Source of the DNA: Acinetobacter schindleri CIP 107287
GTDB lineage: Bacteria; Pseudomonadota; Gammaproteobacteria; Pseudomonadales; Moraxellaceae
Reading direction: 5' to 3'
Length of the DNA: 64,000 nucleotides
NCBI RefSeq assembly: GCF_000368625.1
Contig: NZ_KB849579.1
Coordinates: forward strand, 1-64,000
The notes beneath the pieces are model-generated. The model was not told the DNA's origin. It did not search any database and worked only from the letters and a program-made list of their open reading frames with translations. Both the position numbers and the translations under genes were made by a program. Of the stretch, positions 27,801 to 36,628 are shown one piece after another (the first letter of the stretch is position 1; every line of letters starts with the position of its first letter).

Positions 27801-30800
27801 AATACCGCTTAAGGTAATCACGCCTAGACGTTCTGGGCTATCACCCGTTGTTGTATTGCCATTTTGATCAGTATTATCGGTTACAACTGGTGCTTTTAAG
27901 CCTAAACTTACCGCTGTATCTTCTGGGGTTTCAACCTCATCATCCACAACAGTTAAGGTAGGAGCATCTGCGACTGGATTTACATTTACAGTCACATTGG
28001 TTGTTGTGGTTTGCCCACTGTCATCAGTAACTAATACTTTAAATGTATCGGGACTGGTCGAAGAGCTTCCATCATAGTTACTATAGTTATCGGCAGGTTT
28101 ATAAGTAATTCGACCAGCCTCATCTACAGTCACAGTGCCATGTGCAACACTGAAACTTTTGCTTCCATTACCGTTATCTGTTCCAGCAATGGTATTACCA
28201 TTCGCATCCTGAATGGTAATATTCTCAAGTCGTGAATCAGCTGAGGTGGTGAACGGACCATAACTATGATCCTCATCCATCGTGATCACAATCTCAGTTT
28301 TTGGTGCATCATCAATCACTTGAACAACGAAACTACCAGATGCCGTATCGCCATCACCATCTTTGGCAATAAAGTCAAAATTCAGATTCAATGGTGTAGT
28401 AGGACTTGGATGGTTTAATGAACCCAATAGTTCAAAGGTATATTTGCCTGCAGTCGTATCCAAAGTGACTTTGAACACATCACTGCCGCCACGCTTGGCT
28501 GTCAGTACGTTACCTGCCGTATTAATACTAAAGCTTATACCGCTATTACCTGTACTATCTAGCACTGCCTTTAAAGCAGTTTGATTTGCAGCAAAGCTTA
28601 AACCACCGCCATTACCTGAACCGTCCTGACCATAACTCACACTCAAATTGCCTTCTGCGGTGAGTAACGATGTGTTTGGTTCACTTCCTGTCGCTAGACC
28701 TTTTTCATCTACAGAAGTTACTGCTGGCTCAGAACCAATTGATGGCCCATCATCCTTAAAGATAAAACGATCACCTACCGCAACAGGATCACTGGTGACC
28801 GCATCACCATCACCATCTGTAGCAGTTGCAGTTAGGGTAATTAAACCTGCATTGCTGATAGAAAGACTTTCATCATAAGAAGAACCGCCCACTGGATGTT
28901 TAAGTGCTTCTGATTGAGTTAAGGTAACAGCACCCGTGGTCGGATCAATGGAGATACGAAATACCACATCGCCTGATGCACTACCCGCACGTCCTTCAAT
29001 CTGATTACCTACTTTATACAGCAAGACATTTTGGCCGCTGGTGGTATCTAATCCGCTATCCACACCATTGGAACTAATGTTAAGTGCATAAATCAACGCA
29101 TTACTTGTAGCTTGACCATCTGCACCATACACAGGGGTGAATACATCTTTGACAAAATTAGCATCTGTAGCTGAAACAGAACCTGAGACAAAATTAGTTT
29201 CATCAACAGTTACACGACCAACATTTGCATCGTTCTCACTGATTTTAGGTTTATCGTCAACAATCGTAATTGTCACTGTATTGGTAACCGTATTGCCATA
29301 TTGGTCTACAGCAGTGTAAGTGAAGCTATTGGTTTCATTGCCTGCTAAATCTTTGGTTGCTGAAGTTAAAGTAAAGCTATAAGTACCATTTGAATTGACG
29401 GTATACGTTCCATTTGCTGTAGTGCCAGTTGTTGCGATTGCCGTCCAGCCAGTCTGTAAGTTGAGATGACCCGTAGCAATATTGCTATTACTGGTTGCAT
29501 CTGTTCCCGCAGGCTGACTACCATTGGCATCAATCCCATCCTCACGTACGCTACCCACTGTAGTTAATGGATTGGCTGTAACATCCTGCACATTAATGGT
29601 AAGGGTAGATGTTTTTAAGTCACCATCAGCATCACGCACTGTATAAGTAAATACATCCTGTGCATTGGCTGTTATTTTGTTTGGATCCGCTTTATAGCTA
29701 TAACTACCATTGGCATTTAATGTAAGCGTACCATAATCACCTGTGATGCTTGTTCCTACTCCAGTACTCGAAGTTGTACCTGTATTGCCTTTAGCAACAC
29801 CGACTACACCGCCACCAATAGCCCAACCATCTGCGCCTGACTGGTCGTTAGAAAGTACACCACTGGCTGCATCTTTGGTCAAAAGCGCGCCTTCTGTAAC
29901 ACTTCCTGTATCCGCTACGGTGATTGGTGCATCATCAACAATATTGATGACCAAATTCCCTGCTGTTGCACTATCTCCATCAGCATCCTTGATTTCAACA
30001 GCGAAAGTAGCTGTTGTATTATCGCCACTCGTTTTTGCAGGCAAGGTATAACTATAATAAATCGTACCCGTTCCAGTTGCTGCATTGTATTCATAACGCG
30101 CAGTTAGACCATCTGAAAAGCTCTGATTCGTGGTAGTTAAAGTATGCCCACCCAGCTTGATTGCATCACTGACTGCCAGACCGTCTGGAGAGGTAAAGCT
30201 AATTGTGCCACTGGTGGTTTCTTTATTAGTTGAAGCTTCTGTACCACCATTTAAACCAGATTCATAGACTGTCGTTGTTGCACCACCAGCCATTGGTATT
30301 GTGCTGGTCGGGGTTGCATCAGCAATAGTGATTGTCAATTGTGCTGTTGCTTTGTCGTTATCGCCATCCGTTAAAGTATAAGTAAATACGTCACTTACAC
30401 CACCAGCTGAACCTGCATTACGTGCATAACTATAGCTACCATCGGAATGAATCGTTAATGTGCCATATTGACCACTAACTTGATAGTTTCCAACTGGATT
30501 AATCGTGACATCTGCCCCACCAGCAGTATCTGATTTTACTGTAGTTACTCGTGCGCCATCTGCACCTTTCGTGTCGTTGCTGACCACATTACCAGTAACT
30601 ACTGCCAAACTACCTACAGGAATGCTATTGCTATCATTCACAGCAGTTGGAACATCATCAATCACTTGTACAACCAGACTACCTGTTGTGGTTACCCCTC
30701 CTGCATCTGTGACACTCAGTGGAATGCCACTCAGAAGTAAATCATCATTTCCAACAGCGCTATGTGTCTGGGCGTTGTTCAAAGTATAGGTATAACTCAA

Positions 30801-33800
30801 ACTACCTGAAGTTGGGATACCACCTACACTGCTATTTGCCGTAAAACCATTTAGAACGATGGTTCCACCAGCGACGTTGATCGCTGCCGATGGGTTGCTG
30901 CTACTCAGTGATTGTAATTGTGAAAGGCTAAAGGTCTGTCCGCCTATGTTAATACTGCTTAAGCCATCTCCTGCATTGATCTGAATCGTTCCACTGGCAG
31001 ATTCGCTCGCTGCACTTGCATTGCTACCTGTACTTAGACCACTTTCATACACTGTAATCTGACCACCAACATTGTTTCCGTTCTCATCGTTCGGTGTAAT
31101 GCTTGGTACGCCATCAGTATGTCCGTTAATGGTGATGGTTAATGTTGTGGTACTCCAGTCCCCATCTGCATCTTTAATGGTGTAGCTAAATGTTTCTGTG
31201 AGCTTGCCTCCATCTTTTAATGCATTCACGGTTGCATTATTTGGGTCAACGGTATAGCTGTAACTACCATCGCTATTGAGTATCAGTGTGCCGTAGTCAC
31301 CTGCAAGTCCTGTTCCACCAACATTACCTGTTTGTTCTGTTGTTGAGCTTCCTTTGCTGACTCCTGTCACTTGTGTTGCATCTGCACCTAAACTGTCAGC
31401 AACATCTGTGCTGTTGCTACTGCCACCTGTGATCACGTTTCCTTCAAGTGCTGCACCGTCTTCTGTCACTGTGCCTGTGTCAGCTTTGGCTTCTGGGGCG
31501 GTATCTGTGATGAGAATGACCAGATTCGTCGCTGCTGAGCTTTCATTGGCATTGTCTGTCACTATAATTGGGAAAGTATCGCTTACGCTAGTATCACCAC
31601 CGCTGTGGTTTTTGCTGGTGCCACTTTGTTGGTAGCTATAACTGACTTTGCCTGTTACTGGATCATAGTCGGTAAGGGTCAGTGTTCCTTGTGTACCTAT
31701 GATTGTTTTTGGTGTGGTCGGGGATAGACCCAAGAGTTCGCTGGTCAGAATGGTCGTGCCACCAATCGTGATAGATTTCAGTCCATCTGCTGCGTTGACG
31801 GTAAACTCGCCTTGTACTGGGGTCGTTGCATTTTCGGCAATGCTGTTCGCACCAAGCGCTGATCCATTATGATCAGTGATAACCACGTTAGGTGCGCCAT
31901 CGGTATGTCCGTTAATGGTGATGGTAATGGTCGCTGTCGATTTATCTCCATCTCCATCGGTAATGGTGTAGCTAAATACGTCTTGGAGGCTTTGGTTATC
32001 TTTAAGGGCATTTACATCCGTATTGTTATTATTTAATTGGTAGGTGTAACTACCGTCAGCACGGAGAATTAATGTTCCGTATTCTCCATTCACTGCTGTA
32101 TTCAATGCGCCATTTGCTACGTGTTCACCTGACGCAACTGTTCCAGCCTGTACTCCACTGACGTTAGCTTTGTCTGCGCCTTGGGTATCAGCTGTATCTC
32201 CACTAGATACGCCTCCTGTCAGTACGTTGCCACTGACTGGATTAGGGACGCTGTCTTCTGTAATGCTATTCGTGTCAGGCTTCGCAACAGGTGCGTCATC
32301 TATAATATTAATAACCAGATCACCCGAAGCTGTTTTATCGCCATCGATATCTGTCACTTCCACTGCAAATGTTGCATTGGTATTATCACCTGACGTATTC
32401 GCAGGAAGTCTGTAGCTATAGTGGATAGTACCTGTACCAGTTGCCGAATTGTATTCATAGCGTGCAGTTAAACCATCCGAGAATGTTTGATCTGCTGTCG
32501 TTAGGGTATGTCCACCTAACTTCACTGCATCTTGAGAAGCCAAACCATCTGGAGAGGTAAAAGCAATTGTACCGCTTGTTGTTTCCTTATCAGTAGATGC
32601 TTTAGAGCCACCATTATTCAAACCTGATTCATAGACTTTGGTACTCTCTCCATCGCTCGAAGGAAGCGTAACAAGAGGCGCACTATTGCCAATGACTAAT
32701 GTCAAGCTAGCTGTTGAGCTATCCCCATCACCGTCAACCAATGTATAAGTAAATACCTCATTTACACCGCCCGGCGTACCTTCATGACGCTCGTAACTAT
32801 ATTCACCTGTGGTCTTATTGAGTATTAGAGTACCATACTGCCCTTCGATCGTCAGCGTTGTGCCATCATCTGTTACCACGTTAGCAGATACATTATCACT
32901 AACCACTGTGGAGATGCTCACTCCATCGGCACTAATTTTGTCTGCACCTGAAGCCCCACTACTCGTACCAACACCCGTCAGTACATTTCCAGTTTCAGGG
33001 GTAAATTGATTAGCAGCCACATTATCGATGTCGTTTTTGGCAAGTGGTGCATCATCAATAATGCTAATGACTAGACTGCCACTGCTCACAATATTACTTT
33101 GATCTGTCACAGATATACCGACTTCTTCCAGAAAGTTATCGGTGTGTGATGCATCGTTGGTAACAGGTTGATCTAGTTCATATTCATAAGTAATGGTGCC
33201 ACCCGTAGATACGCCATTAAATTCCTGACCATTTGGCGTATAGTCAGTAATGATGATCTTGCCATGAGGCGTGTTGATAATAATCGGTGTAGTTGAGGCA
33301 TTTTCCAGATCTGTTAGCAAAATATTGGTATCACCAACCGTAACAGACTTTACGCCATCACCAGCCCCAATCGTAATACTACCCGTTTCTTTATTTGAAC
33401 CCGATGTATCAGTTAAACCCTGTTCATATACAGTAACATGCCCCTGTTCAATTAATGTATCAGTAGTATTGTTCGGATTTTCACTGCCGCCATTTTCATC
33501 TTTTATGCTAATCGAAGGATTTGCATCAGGTGTAATTGTGATTACCAATTCCGCTGAAGCGGTTCCACCCTGGCCATCACTAATTGTATAAGCAACTGTT
33601 GGAACGGTGCCATTCCAGTTAGTCGCAGGGACAAAGTGATAAGTTCCATCGGCATTGAGCGTTAGCTCGCCAATTTTATCAATTGTAACGGTTTGGCCTG
33701 CATTATAGCTTTTACCCTCCACAACAAATTGAGTAACTGTGATTGCGTTTCCATCAGGATCACGATCATTAGTTAAAACATTGCCATTAACTGGGGTATC

Positions 33801-34259
33801 TTCAACACCTGTAATTTCATCCTTAACGGCGATTGGCCATGCGTTTTTATCCCCTCCACCGCCACTTCCTGCGGCTGCAATGATGCCACCAATAACAGCA
33901 CCACCACCAATAATCCATGGCAGTAAAGACCCACCTGCCGCACTAGCAGGTAATAAGACCTCAAGCCCAGGTATTCCCTTAAAACCAGAAACACCATCAA
34001 ACCAGTATAAGATACAACCATCTTCTTCAAAAACCAGATCAGAATCAACTTTGTCATATACGACAAAGAAGTTTTCGATAAGGACAGTTTCACCATTATT
34101 TAACTTTAAAATCAGGTTATTGCCATCACGTAAAAACTCTGCTACATCATTACGATGCATTTTGGTATGGACAATTGATGCTTCTGTTAAAGTGATATGT
34201 TGCGTGTTGATAGATACTTTATTTAAAGAATCTTTTTCTACTACAATAAAATTTGTCAT
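21879..34259 (-). CDS. Giant Bap-like repeat adhesin, type I secreted
   Basis: This 4126-aa surface protein is very probably a biofilm-associated Bap/BLP-type adhesin. Residues 1-110 form a BapA-prefix-like domain without a signal peptide, followed by a Gly/Ala-rich hydrophobic stretch (about 105-135). Then come dozens of VCBS/cadherin-like and T1SS-143-like repeats with GNVLTG, DDAP and DGDGD motifs. Two copies of a block beginning YESGLN and ending DDAP, at about residues 535-660 and 1320-1450 (near 32.3-32.65 and 29.9-30.3 kb), are nearly identical. The C-terminus has short RTX-type turns (AKAGNDTITTGQGHDTLIY) and an uncleaved type I secretion signal. It lies 42 nt after the OmpA-type lipoprotein gene. 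No type I exporter genes are in the window. Long open frames on the other strand are composition shadows. Confidence 0.9.
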   Translation of the reverse strand: MTNFIVVEKDSLNKVSINTQHITLTEASIVHTKMHRNDVAEFLRDGNNLILKLNNGETVLIENFFVVYDKVDSDLVFEEDGCILYWFDGVSGFKGIPGLEVLLPASAAGGSLLPWIIGGGAVIGGIIAAAGSGGGGDKNAWPIAVKDEITGVEDTPVNGNVLTNDRDPDGNAITVTQFVVEGKSYNAGQTVTIDKIGELTLNADGTYHFVPATNWNGTVPTVAYTISDGQGGTASAELVITITPDANPSISIKDENGGSENPNNTTDTLIEQGHVTVYEQGLTDTSGSNKETGSITIGAGDGVKSVTVGDTNILLTDLENASTTPIIINTPHGKIIITDYTPNGQEFNGVSTGGTITYEYELDQPVTNDASHTDNFLEEVGISVTDQSNIVSSGSLVISIIDDAPLAKNDIDNVAANQFTPETGNVLTGVGTSSGASGADKISADGVSISTVVSDNVSANVVTDDGTTLTIEGQYGTLILNKTTGEYSYERHEGTPGGVNEVFTYTLVDGDGDSSTASLTLVIGNSAPLVTLPSSDGESTKVYESGLNNGGSKASTDKETTSGTIAFTSPDGLASQDAVKLGGHTLTTADQTFSDGLTARYEYNSATGTGTIHYSYRLPANTSGDNTNATFAVEVTDIDGDKTASGDLVINIIDDAPVAKPDTNSITEDSVPNPVSGNVLTGGVSSGDTADTQGADKANVSGVQAGTVASGEHVANGALNTAVNGEYGTLILRADGSYTYQLNNNNTDVNALKDNQSLQDVFSYTITDGDGDKSTATITITINGHTDGAPNVVITDHNGSALGANSIAENATTPVQGEFTVNAADGLKSITIGGTTILTSELLGLSPTTPKTIIGTQGTLTLTDYDPVTGKVSYSYQQSGTSKNHSGGDTSVSDTFPIIVTDNANESSAATNLVILITDTAPEAKADTGTVTEDGAALEGNVITGGSSNSTDVADSLGADATQVTGVSKGSSTTEQTGNVGGTGLAGDYGTLILNSDGSYSYTVDPNNATVNALKDGGKLTETFSYTIKDADGDWSTTTLTITINGHTDGVPSITPNDENGNNVGGQITVYESGLSTGSNASAASESASGTIQINAGDGLSSINIGGQTFSLSQLQSLSSSNPSAAINVAGGTIVLNGFTANSSVGGIPTSGSLSYTYTLNNAQTHSAVGNDDLLLSGIPLSVTDAGGVTTTGSLVVQVIDDVPTAVNDSNSIPVGSLAVVTGNVVSNDTKGADGARVTTVKSDTAGGADVTINPVGNYQVSGQYGTLTIHSDGSYSYARNAGSAGGVSDVFTYTLTDGDNDKATAQLTITIADATPTSTIPMAGGATTTVYESGLNGGTEASTNKETTSGTISFTSPDGLAVSDAIKLGGHTLTTTNQSFSDGLTARYEYNAATGTGTIYYSYTLPAKTSGDNTTATFAVEIKDADGDSATAGNLVINIVDDAPITVADTGSVTEGALLTKDAASGVLSNDQSGADGWAIGGGVVGVAKGNTGTTSSTGVGTSITGDYGTLTLNANGSYSYKADPNKITANAQDVFTYTVRDADGDLKTSTLTINVQDVTANPLTTVGSVREDGIDANGSQPAGTDATSNSNIATGHLNLQTGWTAIATTGTTANGTYTVNSNGTYSFTLTSATKDLAGNETNSFTYTAVDQYGNTVTNTVTITIVDDKPKISENDANVGRVTVDETNFVSGSVSATDANFVKDVFTPVYGADGQATSNALIYALNISSNGVDSGLDTTSGQNVLLYKVGNQIEGRAGSASGDVVFRISIDPTTGAVTLTQSEALKHPVGGSSYDESLSISNAGLITLTATATDGDGDAVTSDPVAVGDRFIFKDDGPSIGSEPAVTSVDEKGLATGSEPNTSLLTAEGNLSVSYGQDGSGNGGGLSFAANQTALKAVLDSTGNSGISFSINTAGNVLTAKRGGSDVFKVTLDTTAGKYTFELLGSLNHPSPTTPLNLNFDFIAKDGDGDTASGSFVVQVIDDAPKTEIVITMDEDHSYGPFTTSADSRLENITIQDANGNTIAGTDNGNGSKSFSVAHGTVTVDEAGRITYKPADNYSNYDGSSSTSPDTFKVLVTDDSGQTTTTNVTVNVNPVADAPTLTVVDDEVETPEDTAVSLGLKAPVVTDNTDQNGNTTTGDSPERLGVITLSGIPAGAALLSGTDTTLFTSNGGNISIWLTDVNHPTDETKPTGALEMTSAEFEALKVLPPAESHANFTVTVSVTSYEVEDSGAKVSGVNGATSTATVVVNVQAVTDGIDLKISDGTSFVDTDSTTPVIKEIEEDTALNLTNLLQVTLATGDDGNSIADTDGSEQRWMTIMGLPEGTTLTVSGQPHTITATESSNGYRIDIPNNYNGVSPSLPSITVTPPKDFSGDINNIQITLHAQDQDSDGVGNGPTTVTKITDSVYLNLHVTPVAGDVAAGDVSTNEDTAVAFLQNVRVTDTGTDTGTEVITEVAFEIPTSWFVIAPTNNGGWNTRGDGSSSSPYTITFDNNLSEAQREAILDGFTILPPAHSSQDATIQVSVTSTDTNGSDTDTKTVALPVKVTVNPVAEIVGNLSGSGDSDKDSTADLTMTGGHTYTTAGAEDTWYTLGTESGFNLANGWTNQDADELTYAHLTPELVSGDSYATVIGSQFKWTDSDGEHTATYTGTPIDVPVSALSTLQFLAPENVSGTFKIKVEAYTVDYDDDNEGTGTPATAVSGEAWLEDIIIAPVADGINTLSLNGRAIGLEDTPIPLSITPRSSDPSETFNITISDIPDGAKIIYGGVERTITNGSVTISNFSTSTPLTITPPFNSNENFTLSVTATTTDGNQTSSGSSVLSIPVTVYGVADTPTVTLKDYDSNQSGVQSYTTTEANLDGTAQHKVSLSNLIENVSSIDNTDGSESFTLRITGLAKDFNLGGPATVLVTGTGEERVWVIKPTDLNNVFITVPENYSGNVNFKVAGVSTENDGDSKTGALTDVNFIVTPSAEAEATTSATLVEDEITTLNFGIVHVNGDNDETLGHVWIAQDQAAGANYTLYLGTGTSAVLLSNAGLPTEMIDGKTYYKLTAEQAQTLAAKGGDQLDGDQGFFTYKYEVTDNHYGSVQTAPADTVVKDGELKLTASAVTDAVELSVTGISGISNTTSSSDQHENDDATPDTATLTATDTVTVSLNVASIDHDGSEHVVRILIENVPEGVTVQGANVQQIGAGTWVLVYQANNAPSINAQGGIDVPVTFKIGSDADGLTDHPIKITVQTQDLGSDLTAITDIKSDSVTWYLNTDFAEAPGSKAPLIDQWQYNDASATEDTPFKLSDVVDQAITIQDNSASNLFTVTLKDLPAGTIVNGMVQTMIDTNNDGNPDTPVWTASVTVDPNATDAEAEAALQNLLDSIVITPPADWNDNGQSGQFHFDATLTTSVLGGATEEATIQDMTIPIAPVTDNPIFTMSGDSMVGEGATAITSSITLDPADGSFGKVVDGKMYVQVNAADTTDAMEGGQLYITGSTTPLVLQSVDIDGDGTTDGDFYVIDIGENGGTVDLTYTMPNGEKTVPGNVSFTAYANVQEDGADVKAVSVTGSVEVQLINNGVNVVSQNFIGNESELATKANAIELTGAGGLSVSLNDSDGSESYGAILLSDVPNGFLVYVGNDAASATLASNAGGDGTTNTWVLSESGGLPVYVAILPPIHWSGTVENLQLVVTSGESSLSPLTETKDIGDLVVNAVANGVDIKPTQTFGKENEIIPLNLNASMHDPKVSEVANDSSTETMTIKLTGLGQYASFYIDGVQISSSQITVSGTGSSTTYTITGLTQSNIDKLGFKQAKAALTDQDSATTGTQIGVEAWTVESGAGNSASAHVSTNITVNMTAQRATTGNDTLLYTASSINAGAGTDTIQLRSGETVSGATLAANLKNVEVLDLSVNGANNITSLTASHVLTMTDAAHTLKINGTAEDTVGLGSGWTQSATNNGYVTYTSTVSGTAVTLLVSENVHTQSGVNPLSARSFSVAETSSDDVIVAKAGNDTITTGQGHDTLIYNVLDASDAKAGHGIDHWTDFGFGSTATDSNAETIQFSSEFFNDLLSDSDLTSSHLSQVEKFIKVDYDAATESATVKVDRDGEANGSNYQDLLVLEHQTSNVTLAELLNNHQITIG

Positions 34260-34301
34260 GTTCTGTGTGGCCTATATTCGTTGAAACTTTTAAATGCTGA
34301 A

Positions 34302-35171
34302 TTACTTGGTAATGCCCGTAATTTGTACCGTCACGCGACGATCGGGCTGTAAACATGCTTTTAGTGCTTCACGAGATTTAACCGTAGGACAGCCGTCCGT
34401 GACTGGTTGATTCTTCCCTGCACTTGCCACCGAGATAATATTTGCGGATACGCCATTTTGAACAAGCAGACTACGTACAGTTTCAGCACGATTCTGACCA
34501 AGTTTTTGGTTATAAGTTTCGCTTCCTAGACGATCCGTATGACCGACCAATATGATCTTACTGACAGAAACAAAACCTGTTGAAATTTTTGATGCTACGT
34601 CCTGAACTTCCTGACGGCCTTTAGGCAATAAATCATTTAAAGATGAACCATCAAATTTAAATAATGTATCGGCTGCCAAATCAATTGTTTCAGTATGCTC
34701 AACAGGAGCAACGACAGGCTTTTGAGCTGCTGGCTGTTGTCTACAAGCCAAAGGATGACCATTATTTGAAATAAAAGGTACACCAGCAGCATCTACAGAA
34801 AGAATAAAGTTACGATCTTTTAATTGATCTGGCCGCAAGTCGACATCGCAACTCTGACAATTTTTTTCGCCGCTACAATTTTTAACTTTGAAATTATAAA
34901 CTTCTGGTTTTAAATAATACTTTGCCGTATTATTGATATAGAATTTACCTGATTCAATACTGTCAATATAGAAATGAATTGGGCAACTCTGTTCATCTCT
35001 TGTATCCCCTGCGCATAATTTAGCATCTCTGTTGACATTGATCTCCTGATTATAACCTTGCTTATTATTTTGAAACCGTAAAGCAGAAGGCTTTGAGTAA
35101 GGATCAGATGCACAAGAGGCTACCACCAATGAAATTACAGTAGTTAAAAGCGATAATTTCCACATGAACAA
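34302..35171 (-). CDS. OmpA-domain lipoprotein paired with the adhesin
   Basis: The 289-aa protein begins with a lipoprotein signal peptide (LLTTVISLVVASC, lipobox VASC, so the mature protein starts at Cys about residue 20). It has a cysteine-containing middle domain (CSGEKNCQSCDVDLRP) and a C-terminal OmpA/MotB peptidoglycan-binding domain (about 165-285) with ILVGHTDRLGSETYNQKLGQNRAETVRSLL. It is upstream of and probably co-transcribed with the giant adhesin. This pairing is known next to Bap-like genes in Acinetobacter. It could help anchor the adhesin or its exporter to the cell wall; that role is inferred. Confidence 0.85.
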   Translation of the reverse strand: MFMWKLSLLTTVISLVVASCASDPYSKPSALRFQNNKQGYNQEINVNRDAKLCAGDTRDEQSCPIHFYIDSIESGKFYINNTAKYYLKPEVYNFKVKNCSGEKNCQSCDVDLRPDQLKDRNFILSVDAAGVPFISNNGHPLACRQQPAAQKPVVAPVEHTETIDLAADTLFKFDGSSLNDLLPKGRQEVQDVASKISTGFVSVSKIILVGHTDRLGSETYNQKLGQNRAETVRSLLVQNGVSANIISVASAGKNQPVTDGCPTVKSREALKACLQPDRRVTVQITGITK

Positions 35172-35252
35172 CCCTTGGTAGACTTAATGTATTATTAGAT
35201 TTATATGACATATTTACGCGAATCTCAACTTTTTAAGTCTTTGAAATAAAAA

Positions 35253-35304
35253 GGACATAACCCAATTTAATTTTCGACTAAGAAAAGCAAAGCAAGTTAT
35301 GTCC
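35253..35304. repeat. Long-range dyad GGACATAAC...GTTATGTCC
   Basis: A perfect 9-bp inverted repeat has 34 nt between its arms (35253-35261 and 35296-35304), about 80-130 bp upstream of the lipoprotein start. The right arm overlaps the ATG of a 36-codon frame (35299-35409, MSIYEFIISVFLIIEQFYSAI...) that runs into the IS3-family element's end. It may be the end of a mobile element or a regulatory dyad. Confidence 0.4.
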
Positions 35305-35426
35305 ATTTACGAATTTATCATTTCTGTATTTTTAATCATAGAGCAATTTTACTCAGCGATTGTCAAGAGGTGGTCCCACTTGTTTGAACAACTAAAAGCG
35401 TATTTATAAGTGATATTCCGCTCTAG

Positions 35427-36287
35427 TTAAGCCACCTTGTTTTGTTGGGGTAGCTGATCATAGTAAAACTTATTTGGTGTCATTTTGTCTAGACTCGAAT
35501 GAGGTCGTTTCAAATTATAAAACTCAAAATATGCACTTAATTGCTTTTTCGCATCTGTGACACTGCTATAAGCTTTGAGATACACCTCTTCATATTTAAC
35601 GCTCCGCCATAATCGTTCAACCATCACATTATCTACCCATCGACCTTTACCATCCATACTGATTTGAATGCCATTTGATTTCAATACATCAATAAATGCA
35701 TCACTGGTGAACTGACTGCCTTGGTCTGTATTAAATATTTCAGGTGATCCATATTTTTCAATCGCTTCATTTAAAACCGAAATACAAAAATCCACCTCCA
35801 TACTAATCGATACCCTATGCGCAAGTACCTTGCGGCTATGCCAATCAATCACAGCACATAAATAAACAAAGCCTTTTGCCATAGGAATATACGTTATATC
35901 CGTAGACCACACTTGATTACTGCGCTGAATAGCCAACCCTTTGAGCAGATATGGATATTTACGGTGAGCTTGATTAGCCTGGCTTAAATTTGGTTTGCAA
36001 TATAACGCCTGAATACCCATTTTCTTCATTAAAGTACGTGTATGACGTCGTCCTATATGATGCCCTTGACGATTCAACAAATCACGCATCATACGACTGC
36101 CTGCAAAAGGATATTGCATATGTAATTCATCAATACATCGCATCAGCTTCAGATCTGATGAGCTAACAGGTTTTGGGCGATAATAATAACAACCACGGGA
36201 GACTTTCAGCAGCTTAGCTTGCTTAGATACTGAAATCTGAAGTGAGTCGTCGATTAACTTTTGTGGTTGAAGCGGCCCAGTTTCTTC
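35427..36287 (-). CDS. IS3-family transposase OrfB (integrase core)
   Basis: The rve-type DDE integrase has HTH_21-like ELHMQYPFAGSRMMRDLLNRQGHHIGRR, first D in STDITYIPMAKGFVYL, second D in FNTDQGSQFTSDAF, and E in VERLWRSVKYEEVYL, ending with the RPHSSLDKMTPNKFYY tail. The first in-frame ATG is at 36143, but the frame stays open with family-like sequence (LIDDSLQISVSKQAKLLKV...) up to the orfA overlap. The active protein is probably an OrfAB fusion made by -1 frameshifting, usual in this family. It is intact. Confidence 0.88.
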   Translation of the reverse strand, partial: EETGPLQPQKLIDDSLQISVSKQAKLLKVSRGCYYYRPKPVSSSDLKLMRCIDELHMQYPFAGSRMMRDLLNRQGHHIGRRHTRTLMKKMGIQALYCKPNLSQANQAHRKYPYLLKGLAIQRSNQVWSTDITYIPMAKGFVYLCAVIDWHSRKVLAHRVSISMEVDFCISVLNEAIEKYGSPEIFNTDQGSQFTSDAFIDVLKSNGIQISMDGKGRWVDNVMVERLWRSVKYEEVYLKAYSSVTDAKKQLSAYFEFYNLKRPHSSLDKMTPNKFYYDQLPQQNKVA

Positions 36288-36571
36288 AATACACCTTCTA
36301 AAAAATCAATTTCTAATGCCTGCTCACCGATTTTTGCATGTAACTTTTTAAGATCAATGGGGGGTTCTGATGGAGCTTTTGATTGATCGAAAGCTTGCGA
36401 GGAAGCTGAGATCAATTGATTTTTCCAGTCAATAATTTGGTTTTGATGAACATCAAATTCAGCACTCAATTCAGCAAGTGTTTTTTCTGCTTTAATCGCA
36501 GCAAGTGCTACCTTAGCTTTAAAATCATTTGAATGATTTCTTCTTGGTCTACGTGCCATAAAATACTCCAT
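36254..36571 (-). CDS. IS3-family transposase OrfA (helix-turn-helix)
   Basis: The 105-aa basic protein has a HTH_Tnp_1 motif (RRNHSNDFKAKVALAAIKAE, then LSAEFDVHQNQIIDWKNQL) and a C-terminal leucine-rich segment (LHAKIGEQALEIDFLEGVLKKLG) that ends where orfB takes over in the -1 frame. It binds the terminal repeats and supplies the N-terminus of the OrfAB transposase. Confidence 0.88.
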   Translation of the reverse strand: MEYFMARRPRRNHSNDFKAKVALAAIKAEKTLAELSAEFDVHQNQIIDWKNQLISASSQAFDQSKAPSEPPIDLKKLHAKIGEQALEIDFLEGVLKKLGRFNHKS

Positions 36572-36628
36572 ATATTGATGTTTGTAACATCATTTGAGGA
36601 GCAGAATATCACTTATAGGAGTTGTTCA

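Larger units (their letters stand above)
35385..36628 (-). mobile_element. IS3-family insertion sequence (IS3 subgroup)
   Basis: The two ends share TGAACAACT and, further in, TATAAGTGATATTC-GCTC as inverted repeats, though the left end has 9 extra bases between these blocks. The element is about 1.24 kb, normal for the family, with overlapping orfA and orfB. No 3-4 bp target duplication is evident, so the exact ends are approximate. Confidence 0.8.

Noticed and set aside
22432..34284. Many open frames of 60-180 codons on the plus strand inside the adhesin gene
   Set aside because: They follow from the codon composition of the Thr/Gly/Asp-rich repeats on the other strand, have low-complexity Ser/Pro/Val translations and no ribosome-binding sites.
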